NCBI GenBank assembly: GCA_013399015.1
Contig: VWZX01000292.1
Coordinates: forward strand, 372,001 to 436,000
Source of the DNA: Galbula dea
Taxonomy: Eukaryota > Chordata > Aves > Piciformes > Galbulidae
DNA length: 64,000 bases
Reading direction: 5' to 3'
Made by a program: the position numbers and the translations under genes. The stretch's first letter is position 1, and every line of letters starts with the position of its first letter. Shown here piece by piece: positions 22,440 through 32,900 of this stretch. The notes under the pieces were generated by a model. It saw only the letters and a program-made list of their open reading frames with translations, had not been told where the DNA came from and searched no databases.

Positions 22440-22910
22440 CCTTTCCTGAGTCCTAATAAAGATCTCGGAACAAGATGCTAATGCCGGATTATCCGGGTAA
22501 TCTTCCCGAGTTACTTCCCTGGTTTGCCTGCTTATAAATAATGAATTAGGCCTTTACTTATTATTTCTTCTGCCCTTTGGGGTCGCTGCAAGTCTTGGGA
22601 AGGAATACAAATTTAAGAATATTAGATCCATTTATTAATATCAATTTATGTCAATCCTGCATGAGAGCTGCTCCTCGCTCAGCGCACGCTATCGCTACTC
22701 CGAAGCGGCTGGGATGTTAATGGCTAAGAACTGGCCCAGCCTTACTCCCCGCTCCCATAAATTGAATTTTAAAAAGGCAGATGGGTGCTTCATAAGTGGA
22801 AACAGAATCATGTGCCAGCTTTCATTTCTTTTCCATTCCTGAGCGCTGGTGAAATTAAAGTCTCCCCACTGGCTTTGTCCACATAAGCCTGTCATTACAA
22901 TTTAGTCCCA
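22440..22910. promoter_or_regulatory. Strong candidate conserved developmental enhancer
   Basis: This is the most enhancer-like block in the window. Features: CCGGATTATCCGG palindrome (22484-22496) overlapping GGATTA/GGTAATC bicoid/OTX-type K50 homeodomain sites; ATAAATAATGAATTAGG and TTTATTAATATCAATTTATG AT-rich homeodomain clusters; GGGGTCGCTGCAAG; and a CpG-bearing segment GCTCAGCGCACGCTATCGCT with CTCCGAAGCGG (22675-22707), followed by CATAAATTGAATTTTAAAAA. Retained CpGs beside TAAT clusters are unusual in this window. No reading frame with a domain crosses it, and no splice-bounded exon was recognised. Alternatives: a noncoding RNA exon or a short coding exon in a frame I do not recognise. 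Confidence 0.42.
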
Positions 22911-23795
22911 GTCTTAAGAGACCTTGTTATTCCCACACTAGATTTCTAAGGCAGTCTGGCCAGTGCATCATAACCATTTCACTGCTGCCTTCCACTCCAG
23001 CATGCATTCAGCTGAACACAGCAGCAGCAACCACACAGGCTTGCAGAGCTCTTCAAGCTGAGAGAACCAGATCTGTACTGCAGCCCCTCCTCTTTCTCCC
23101 TCTTGACACATTCTAGCTGCATTTTGACATAAGAACAATTAATTTCAGTGATGAATATGAGTATGCCTGCTGCACTGACCTGGCTGGGGTTCCAAACTAA
23201 GGGGCTGAGATTAAGTACAGCCACAGTTTGGATGCTGGTAGACTCCTCAGTCCAGACAGCAGGCTTTTACCACCAGGCTCCCCAGCCTGTCCACAGGTCT
23301 TCTCCCAGCAACAGCAATAACCAAGTGCTACAATGTGCTGACAGGGGTCAATATTTTTACTAAGAACTCGGATAAAATCGCTGCCCTTCGGCTCTGATGC
23401 ACCAGTTGTGATCACAGATGGCCATATGAGAGCTCCTGGTAGGCTTCACCATGCAGCTCACCCAATTACACTAAAAAGCCTCACAGGAACCTCAAAGTCC
23501 CTTCACTAAAGGGATCAGTTACCAGTCAACAGCTGAAGGGCAGGGAGTAGAAGTCAAGTAAGCAGAAGTCTTAAGTTACTACAGCTTGACCATATAGATG
23601 TTTCTGGGACCCCAGGCCTGTTCAGAGCTGGGCTGGGCAGGACAAGGTGGTATCACTGCTGACCAGCCTGCATGAGCCTTCCCACCACGCAGTAACTCTG
23701 CGACTTTAGCATAAAGTACAACCAACCTCCATCTCCACTGCACTGATCCATCTCCACCTCTTGAGCACCAGGCTCAAAAGGAAGGCTAGAAGCCA
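22911..23795. other. Noncoding stretch, nothing recognised
   Basis: No gene or repeat family seen before the CR1 tail that begins at about 23796. Confidence 0.5.
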
Positions 23796-24003
23796 TCACA
23801 CAGAACCACAGAATGGTAAAGGGTTAGAAGGGACCTCTAGGGATCATCTAGATCTAGTCCAATCACCTAGATCAGGTTGCACAAGATCACATCCAGGCAG
23901 GTATTGAAAGACTCCAGAGAAGGAAACTCCGCAACCTCTCTGGGCAGCCTGTCCCAGCACTCCATCACCCTCAGAGGAAAGATTAGTTTTGCCTTCTGTA
24001 AGG
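23796..24003 (-). mobile_element. CR1 LINE 3' fragment (old, - strand)
   Basis: On the + strand the reverse-complement CR1 3' end starts with ACACAGAACCACAGAATGG, then AGAAGGGACCTCTAGGGATC, the 'gatcaggttgcac...atccaggcaggt' segment and GGGCAGCCTGTCCCAGCACT. The order matches the last ~200 bp of a CR1 LINE, covering the end of ORF2 and the 3' UTR. Divergence is moderate. The 5' side is truncated, as is usual for CR1. It carries no intact coding sequence. Confidence 0.93.
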
Positions 24004-25500
24004 CACAGAGATCACTCCCTTGATTGAGTATCTTGAGCTGAGATAGAATTTGAGTGTTAATCAGGGTTTGTTTGATTTATTAATTCAGTAAACACTTGAA
24101 ATCTAGACACACCCCAAAAATAGCCCAGACCAGGTCCAGTCATTCTCTCTGCCTTTACAGCTGCTTCTCAGGACTTGCTTGTGAATACCACCTCCACACT
24201 GCACCTCCCACCTGCAGCACCAAAGCTTGCCCACTGAACACAGCAGCACTGTAATTGTTGCTGCCCTACACATACAGTCCACCACCACTATCTTCCCAAG
24301 CTCCAGCCTGTGTCATGGTGCAAAAATCTGTGGAAATCTCAGCCAAAATGCATGAGAAAAACACATTTCCCATTGCAAAGAGTTTCTCCAGGTCTCAAAA
24401 TACTTCTCAGATCTTCATAGAGTCAAGAAATGTGCTGATTTCTTACTTTTTCACTTTGATGTCATTTCATCTACACCTCTGAAACATGGAGCTCCTTTCT
24501 GTAAGTATAAGCACAGCTTTTTAAAGACCTTTTATGCTTAAAATGCGTCTTTTCAATATCAACCATGTATCTGAAACAAAACAGAAAGTGTATGGTTCAC
24601 TGGTACTGAAGACTGTTGGCATAGCTAAAAGGACTAGGACTTGTCCTGATTGATATTGCCTATGTAATGGGCAATCATTACTGGAGATCTTCCCCTGGTG
24701 CACATTTCACAGCCCTCAGCGTTTGCAGACACATTCACGTTTACTCATGGAGCCTCTGGAAGTCATGCTTGTCTCAGCAGCAGCAGATATTAGTGACTTC
24801 CTCTCTTAAAATGTGTAAGTGCTATCTCATGAGGAAAGACCAGTCTGCCACTGTGCTTGAATTAGGACTTGACACTCCTCTTTCTCCCTTGAAGCATGGA
24901 CCATTTGCTCCCCTTCTTCTCTCTCAGGTGGCGTAATTGAGTCCCCTGGGGAATGTTGCTAATTGAATGGGAAGTGAGACTGTCTGAGGCAGTAAGAAAG
25001 GCAGATGGTTAAGGCTGAGCGTTAAGCCAGAGGTAGCTTTAAGTTCTGCTGCCAACTGAAAGCCCATCTCTTGGAGACTAGGGATTTCAGTAATGGTGTC
25101 AGTGTGAAGGTCAGTAGATATTCTCTACTTCTCTGTGTCTTTGCGATGACCACAAAGAAATTGTCTGGTCACCACACCTGAAGTACAACACTCTAGGACT
25201 GTCTGGAGATGTGCTCCTCACCCTACCTGGAGGCTGCCTTGCAGTGCTGACGCAGATGGGATTTTATCCTCCTGAGTTTGACATGAGATGGTTATGTTGC
25301 AGCCAAGAGAATCATATAGCAGACTTGGGAAGGAGCAGAGAGCATGAGCAGTGTGGGAGCTATGGAGAGGAGAGCACTGTACTACTCATATCTCACACCC
25401 TAGAAGAAAGGAAAATCTTCAGATCAGTTTGCTATTTCACTGACAGCCAATGCAAAAATTTTAAAGCTAGTGTTGATCTGCCAGAGCTGGGAAGGAGTAA
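24004..25500. other. Noncoding stretch, nothing recognised
   Basis: No domain-bearing frame. The 111-codon frame at 25211-25546 has no known motif. Ends at a short CA run. Confidence 0.5.
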
Positions 25501-25515
25501 ACACACACACACACA
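25501..25515. repeat. (AC)n microsatellite, 7 units
   Basis: ACACACACACACACA. Short and probably only weakly polymorphic. Confidence 0.9.
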
Positions 25516-25703
25516 ATTGCTGCTGCTTCTGCTGACTTTTGTATGAAATGGGGTAATCTCAGAGGCCTACGAACAACGTATTAAAACAGCCTATCCCAGA
25601 GCTTAGGAAGGCTCAAGAGAGCAGCTGGCTGCCCATCCACTTGGGAAAAGAAGAGCAGGCTGAGCTTTGCCATGTCTTTGAGGCAATTGAAAGCAAAACA
25701 GGC

Positions 25704-25735
25704 AGAGAGAGAGAGAAAGAGGGAAGGAATTTCCT
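25704..25735. repeat. (AG)n / purine simple repeat
   Basis: About seven AG units (25704-25717) then AAAGAGGGAAGGAA. It lies in a noncoding context. Confidence 0.8.
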
Positions 25736-25784
25736 CACTGCACAGCAGAAATACTACACAAAGGGTTCAGCTTTAAGCCCACAC

Positions 25785-25960
25785 ACCACGATGTTTGACG
25801 TCATTCTTTGCGGATCACTTGATATCATCCCACCAGGCGCAGCACCTGACATCAGCATCTGTGGACCAGTCTGTTGCAATACCAGGCTTGCTGCCTTCTC
25901 ACAATCTCAGAGATAAGTACCTGAAAGATCCCAGCCCAATCCCGGTGGGGATAGGCAAGA
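25785..25960. promoter_or_regulatory. Possible regulatory segment with a consensus CRE
   Basis: TGACGTCA at 25796-25803 is the perfect palindromic CRE/ATF-CREB site. It is followed within about 60 bp by TGCGGATCACTTGATATC and CAGGCGCAGCACCTGACATC. TGACGTCA contains a CpG and is rare in CpG-depleted DNA, so its survival is notable. No TATA box, CpG island or downstream exon supports a promoter. Confidence 0.27.
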
Positions 25961-26763
25961 TGGCAGCTGATAAGCCCCTAAGATCACCACTCTGGAGACA
26001 GCTCTCAGCTGCAGAGAAAAAACTGACTTCGGCACTTTAACAAGAGACATTTAACTGCATCTTGACTGGTCAAACTCCTCCTGGAAGAACTACACTCAGC
26101 TCACAACTAGCCTCCCTGCTTCAGACTGGCTGCAACAGAGGCAGCTGCCACCATGATCTGGAGAGCAGGGCAGCTTCTGCAGCCCCACAGCCACTGCCAG
26201 CTCACACCCCCCAGGCCGACCAAAATTAGTGGGACGAGGAGAAGGATTTTCTCTCTCCTTTGGCCTTTAGCTGCACTGTTTATGTCCTGCACAAAAGTGG
26301 GTATAATGCAAATCTGCAGGCATTGATAGAGTTTATTAATGGTTGCATACTGCTGATGAAGTGATCTGGAGCCCCTTGCAACGTCAGATCTCTGAGCATC
26401 ATTGTAATACTGTTTCACGCACTCCTCTCACAAGCAGAGGTGAGATTTTAAACAAGGACAGAGGAAAAGCAAGTTTAGATGCAGAGGATAAGACTGAAGC
26501 AGTAGAGATTAGAGCAGCCAAAGGAAAGCTGAAAGTCAGGCTGTGGCATCCCATTGCCTTCTACCCCTGACAGACCTGGCTTTTAAACACCACTCCTGCA
26601 TGGCTTTGTGCAGTGACTGCTGCCTGAGATTATTTACCAAGGCAATCAAAGAGGGGAAAAAAATAGAGGGAAAAAAGAAAAGATCCAGGAAATTACTCAG
26701 ATTACAAGCCTGTGCAATTAAAACCTTGATATTTATGCCACTGTAAGACAGAGGCACATTAAT
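25961..26763. other. Noncoding stretch with a purine patch
   Basis: A purine-rich patch lies at about 26645-26695. Nothing else recognised. Confidence 0.5.
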
Positions 26764-26882
26764 AAATAATACTTTGTTCTTCTACAGCACTTTTCCTCTA
26801 ATGATCTCCAAGCAATTTACAAGTTCTTGCAGGCTGAGCTTCAGCAAACCCCTGCAAGGTAAGAAAGAGATAAATTGAGCCC
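26764..26882 (-). mobile_element. MIR-like SINE tail fragment (ancient, - strand)
   Basis: AAATAATACTTTGTTCTTCT, ACAGCACTTTTCCTCTAATG, ATCTCCAAGCAATTTACAAG reproduce in reverse order the tail of the element at 21182-21405 ('...gtaaagcgctttgagatc...gtgctatata...caaagtatt'). It ends in GATAAATTGAGCCCC, close to the core's reversed 'gggaaactgagg'. Two tails of the same family in opposite orientation in one window strengthen both calls. Confidence 0.55.
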
Positions 26883-28140
26883 CTTTGCTCCCAGCCAAAG
26901 TTAAGATCTCTGGGAGGGAAGAAAGGTAATACAGCAAAGCAATACTGCCAAATACCTGTGAGTACAAAAATAAACTAAGTGCATCATTTTTAGCTGTTCA
27001 GTAATACCTAAAACAACAACTCAAGCTGAGGCTTCACCATGCTGGGCACTACCTGACACACACTAATGACATTCCCCTAGCCAAGGACACAAGACATGTA
27101 AAGCATGAAGGAATATGGGGTCAGAGCAGGTAGGAAGCCACAGAAGAAATGTCTTGCATACATTCCACTCATTGTGGTGCTCTAATCACCACACAGCATG
27201 CTCTGGCTGTTTGAGGCTGGCACTTTACTGCAGGCAGAATATTGCCTGAAGAACATCTGAATTATCAGGGTCTGGGCTTCCCTCAGGAAGGAACTACAGC
27301 AGCATCTTTGGCATCCAGGGCTCAGACACAACAGAGGCACAGGGTAGCAGATGGCAGCAGGGCTGGTTGGTAGCCAGCTGGCTGGGTTACACAGAGCTGT
27401 TTGGGAAGCTGATCAAGGCTTTCACATCATGGGAACATCGCCCAGGTGAGGACTGCAGAGCTGAGCAGATTCACACGTAGCCAGAGGAGCCTGAAGCTAA
27501 AGTGAAGGTAGGCTCTAGCCCCTCCATCACTCCAGAGTCCTTCCTCCCACTCCTTTATCCTTTTAGAGTATGAGATTATCTCATACATTCTGAAAAGGAA
27601 CAGTAAGTCCTTCTTCCTCCTGGGAGCAGAAAAAGCTGCCAGGTTAGAACACAGGGACCCCAAAGGCTAGAGTGCCTGCAGGCCACAATTCAGTAACTGA
27701 TCCCTGCGGGCCTGACACTAACCCCATTATCTCCATTAGCTCTTGGGAGCCGAAGAAACCTTTGCAGGCTGTTTTGCCCTTAAAGCTCAAGAGATTCACC
27801 TTTGCTTATTCTTTCCCAAGCTTTTCAAAGCCAGGTCCTATGTGCACTGACTAATGATGGCAAGACTCAGTGCAGACCAGACTTTGCTGCTGCTAGTACA
27901 AAGCCTGATGCCTGCCCCACATGAGGAGGCGTGCAAACGCAGAGAGATCCTTGTGATCTTTTGCACAGGTCAGCTTCCCTGAGCACAAACCTGCAGGGCA
28001 AGCACAGCAGAGGGGTACTGCACAACTCCTGGGTGGTCTTGCTGTTTACTCTTTGGCCTACTTCCAAAGGCAGCTCATTTACCACACTGTCAAGAAGAGA
28101 AATTAGATGCCCTGGTTAGAGGTTTATATTTATTCTAATT
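26883..28140. other. Noncoding stretch, nothing recognised
   Basis: Short frames only, without domains. Confidence 0.5.
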
Positions 28141-28180
28141 AAAAAACAAAACAACAGTAACCAAAAAAAAAAAACCAACC
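28141..28180. repeat. A-rich low-complexity tract
   Basis: AAAAAACAAAACAACAG followed by a run of twelve A. No transposon body is recognisable immediately upstream on either strand, so it is not obviously a retroposon tail. Confidence 0.8.
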
Positions 28181-28605
28181 TACCCAGTGACTGCTAGAAA
28201 TATGTGTAAACCAGTTAAACACACTTTATAAAACCTTACAACAATAATACTCTTCTCCTGAAACAATCACAGGAGCAATTTCACCTGTACTTACTGTCCA
28301 GTCATCTAAGCACAAACAGCCCTGAGATTTATGTGCGAGAGGAAACATAATTTCTATTATCTCCAACATTAAACTTGGCAATGGAAAATCCCATGCCTGG
28401 AGTGTAAAATCAATTTCAATAACCAGAATAGCAAGAAGTCAAAGGCAGGACTTGGAAAGGACATGAGTTTCTCAAATAGCCAGCCAGCTTTCTTTATAAT
28501 GGGGATGCCACTGGGATAGGATGGGATGCACAATTGGATATCCTGGCTAGATTTTATCTCTCAGCATGAAATATTGCTGTAGCTACATAAGGCTGGTTCT
28601 GGACC

Positions 28606-28660
28606 ACAGTAGTGGCTCTCAAACTTTGTTTTCCCTGTCAAACCCCACACTTGGGGCATA
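28606..28660 (+). mobile_element. Possible ancient hAT transposon end
   Basis: ACAGTAGTGGCTCTCAAACT and TTGTTTTCCCTGTCAAACCCC resemble the terminal part of hAT/Charlie-type DNA transposons ('cagtggttctcaaactttttt...ccagacccc'). Only one end is visible; I could not find the matching inverted terminus or an 8-bp target duplication. A tentative family-level call from memory. Confidence 0.33.
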
Positions 28661-29719
28661 TGTGAAAGAAGAGAAATGACTGAACTACGAGATTTAAGAC
28701 TGCTTTTCACTGCATCCTGGCCTGAAATACAGTTAGTCCAGAATGCTGTTGCTGAGGCAGGACCAGGTGTGTCAGAACAAGATGTGCTAAATCCTACCAG
28801 GGGTAATCTGCACCCACCCCCCTCCCTAGCCCAATCCTCACTGCAGCAAAGGCATCTCCGTGAGAAGACTCCTGGATAACGGAGCAGGGATACAGGTAGA
28901 ACTGATCCTGCCTTGGATCCTGCCAACATCCATTCCAGGCTGATTTGTTGCAATTACAAGACATTACCTTAAACATGACATACAAGGCTTTAAATCTCTT
29001 CCCACTGTTGAGGTCTGAGGATGGCAGAGAGGAGTGTTGCCATAGCTGTAACAACTTCGAACACTCCTGTTTGCCAGCAGAATACCAGCTCCCCATCTAA
29101 GCTCACCCCCAACTGCTTTATTCTACTTTAGAGGCAAAACTTAAGACTCCTCGTCAAGCCATGATGCTACAGGCACTTGTATCTAGGGTTTGCACTCAGC
29201 TCTGATTTGATGGCATGAGTTCCATAGGTTTCTAAAGTCATAATGCTGTTCCTACGAGTATCAGCTGCTGATGGTGTGAGGAATGTATTTTATGTTTTGC
29301 TTCAGCCATCTTGTGGCCCTTGCTTTCCAGGGAGTCATGTCAGGTTTTAATCCATTACTCCACCCTCTGGGAATAAAGACAGGCTAGTACTAGGACAGCT
29401 TTACCCTGGGAAGACAAATCTTTTGCCCTCCGTTGCAAGCAGGTTCCCCTTCTTGCACCGAATTGAAGATTCAAATGCAAACCCAGCCACTTCAACATTT
29501 ATCAGAAAAGACAAGAAGGGACAGCACAGAGAAACAAAAAACCCTTCTAAAAAAGGCAGCAAAAAAATTAAATGCCATTTGCAGTGCAAGTCACAAAGAG
29601 CCAAGCCTCTGCCACGAACTACAATCGAGAAGAAGTAAACCCAAGGCATGAATCCTCCTCCTAGCTCCCCTCACTCATGTCTATGATAACCAACAGCCAG
29701 TGCTGAGGAAAAGGAGAGA
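28661..29719. other. Noncoding stretch, nothing recognised
   Basis: No gene. The Lys-rich frames at 29423-29651 reflect an A-rich patch. Confidence 0.5.
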
Positions 29720-29990
29720 GACTCCTGAGTGATCTTTCCTAATAGATTCATCTTTTATCATGTTTTCATGACCTTTGTAAAAGGCAGTTTAAATTCTAAT
29801 TGTCCTGTGAGCACCACAGGAATCAATTAGTGACAAGAGATGTTAATTGTGCAGACTGGGAGGAGGCATTGCTAGGCTGCTCAGCTCCAACACGGGGTTA
29901 AGAGCCCAGGGGAATGCTGGGATGGTTGGGGCTTTAATCAGTCCTCCCTTTTTAATAGTTTCCATGTTGTGCTGCAGTTGTCAAGGTCCA
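29720..29990. promoter_or_regulatory. Candidate conserved noncoding regulatory element
   Basis: Contains TTTTATCATGTTTTCATGAC, TTTAAATTCTAATTGTCC, AATCAATTAGTGACAAG and GATGTTAATTGTGCAG (repeated TAATTG/CAATTA homeodomain cores), then CAACACGGGGTTAAGAG, GGCTTTAATCAGTC and CTTTTTAATAG. Four or more homeodomain-type cores in 250 bp stand out. Inferred enhancer; no direct proof. Confidence 0.34.
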
Positions 29991-32900
29991 TTAGTCTTCT
30001 GGAGCACTGAATGAAGCAGTGGCATCCCCTCCATCCCTGCACTCTGCAAGCACACGCACAAAGGATCAGAATGAACTGCTATTGAGAAAGCAAATCCTAA
30101 AACCTCTTTCTCTTTTTGTTCTGGCTTCTGCCTCCCTACAGATGCTGGATGGAAATCAGGCCTTGGGCACTGGCTATTACAAAACAGGTGCTTAATGTTG
30201 GTGGGCTGTAGGGGAAGTAAGCCTGGTCCTGTCATCTCAAGATCCAGCCTGAGCTGTCTGTGAAAAGCAAACGCTCCTATTTTTGTACCAGGGCATAGTG
30301 CTGCTCTCAGGAAGATGCTGGCACTGCTCAGACTGTCCCTTGAAATGCCAGACAAAGGTCAGGCTGAATGCCCAATATTTCAACTACACAGGCATGGATA
30401 GGGAAAACTTGTCTGAGCCAGACTGAGCATAGGTAGCCCAATAGACTGCCCAGCCCATCCTGGCACAGGCAGCTCTCAGTAAAAGGAGGGCTAGGCACAA
30501 ATGATCACCCTGAGATCCATGATTTGTTACCTATTTCTCATAAGGTGAGAGTGGTCCTACCCTGCACCTGTACCTCTGGCTGGCAGGCAGCTGTGCACTG
30601 GGAAGTTACACAGTGGTTCAGGAGTCCTCAGCATCTCCACAACACAGAGCTTCATGCTAGGAGAACTTGAACTGTGCAAGGTCATGCATCCAGGCTGGTT
30701 AAGTGCCCTAAAATAACAACCACACCACCATTCTCTATTAAATACCATCACAGACCATTATCACTACCTAAATCCCTCTATGTTATCCACTTAGCCAACC
30801 ATGAGCCTCAGAAGCTGTCCTCAGCAGGTGCTGTGTCTGCCCCTGGAGAATCTGTGCTTTGCTATTGTATGGAATTCACACTTGAAAATCTCACTCCCCA
30901 ACTCCCTATAACTAGGGCTAAGGCTTTCACAAAGGCAAGGGAAAGGCATGCCTCCTTCCTTGTAAATGAGTCAGTAAAACAGAGCAAAACTAGAGCATAA
31001 AAGCTGAATTGATACTAGATTTGTCTTTCAAGTCTGTATTTGCCTTCTTTCTCCTTCTCACACATATTCACTCCTGAAACTGAACTGGATCACACTAAAG
31101 AACTGCATTTGAACCCAGACCTGATGCACAGAACTGCAGGCTCAGTCCAGCTGTGTTCCTTCTAAGCCTCTACCTTCAGCCATCTGTTCCTTCTGTCAAA
31201 GCTGTTGGTATTTCTGGGCTCAGTCACCACAGTCACATCCCACCTCTGGATTTCTGCTCCAGCCCTGGCCATAGACTTTAGGTATCTTTTTTTCTCCTCC
31301 TAAACGTTTAGTCCCTGTTTAAATGTTTAGTCTCATGGCACTGACCTTCCTTTAACCAGGCAGATTGTTGTTCAAACTGGAGACATGTCCAAAGGCTGGT
31401 GCAACTCTTTCCTGTCAATACCATCCTCTTTCCAGAAGAGGTCTGGTATTTCTCTGCCTCCTTATCTAATTCACCATTTGCTGATCATCTGAATAACTCA
31501 CTACCTTGAGGATCCCACATTCAAGCTTTCTTCCCTGCAAATCCAAGAGGGGGCTAGCACAGCTCCCATCACAACTAACCTAAGCTAGTCACAGGGCATT
31601 GCTGCAGCACAACACAGCACACTCTCCAGGTCCTCACAGGGTGACCCAGGTAGCCCAGCCATCTTGACTGGAGAAGGAGCTCAGTGACTCAGAGGCAAAG
31701 GACTTCACACTTGACAATTCAGTCTTCTACAACACATCTGGCCAAAGGCCCAGAGTCATCCCACCCATGTGTATCTGAGCTGCCAAGGAGGCTGCTAAGA
31801 GCTTAATTACTTTTCATCAATATGTCTACAGAAAAAAATGGAAGGTGCTTTTGATAGGCAGGAGGAATCCACTCCACCAGCAGCATCAGTTCCACCTCTC
31901 CTGTGCCTCAAGCCAGTAAGAGTGTAAAACTACCTCCAGCTGCACAGTGAAATCTCACCAACCACCTCTCTTGGAACCATCTATTCTCAGGTTTGAGATG
32001 CTTCTTACCTGAGAGATCAGCTTCTTCCCCAAAGTATACCCATTCCCTGAGCTTCACTAGGATGTTTAATTACTTCTGATTCTGCCTGAAGCAGAGTAAA
32101 TGCTCTTTCTCAGCAAATGCTTTTCTTGGGAATGCTCTCCCCATGGATGTAGACTCATTTTTTTTTATTAATTCTTTTTAAAATCTGTGCCACATTCTTC
32201 AGCAGCTGCTGGAATAGGAGATGGAGGCCATTTTTGTAAGGAGCACTGTACACAATGGGAATGCTCTGCATGACACCACCATCAGATATCCTAGCCAGAT
32301 TATTGCTATTTCTCAAACTCAGCTTTAGGCATCCAATCCAGAAGAAAGGAGGAAAGAGAGGACCTGGGAGTCTAAGAAGTCTCAGGACTTCTGTTCCCTG
32401 GTGGTGGCATCAGACCCAACATACAGATCCTTCCCTGTAACATTCACCCCATGAGCATGAAGGTTAAGCATAGCTTTAGCTACCTGTAATTTGGAAGAAA
32501 CAGTTAACCAGCTTACTTAGAAGAATGCCTTGATTCAGATTTGGGTCTGATGGCAAAACTGCTATGCAGCAGTTCCTCCCTTAATGCTCTCAGAGCAAAG
32601 GTTATTAATGCTTCAGCTCTTGGTTTCCAGAGATCCTATTACTTTTATTGTTAACCCTACAGGCAGGAAGTTTTCTGAGAGCACAGGATGCTAGATGGAA
32701 GTTGTCCTAGGCTAGGAAGGTTGCTTAGGGACTAAGTAAGCCAGAGAAAACATGCAGTGTGGTCAGGTTTGAGACTCGAGCTGGAGGGGCAGCAAGAAAG
32801 CCAGGCATTAGCATCTCACTGAAGTTTCTGAGACACCTCCTTCCCTCCACAGGGAACCCAGAGCTTCACAGCAGCACAATGGACTCCTGTGGCACAAACA

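Noticed and set aside
29423..29651. Lys-rich frames resembling a basic protein
   Set aside because: Produced by an A-rich patch. Two frames on the same strand look equally basic.
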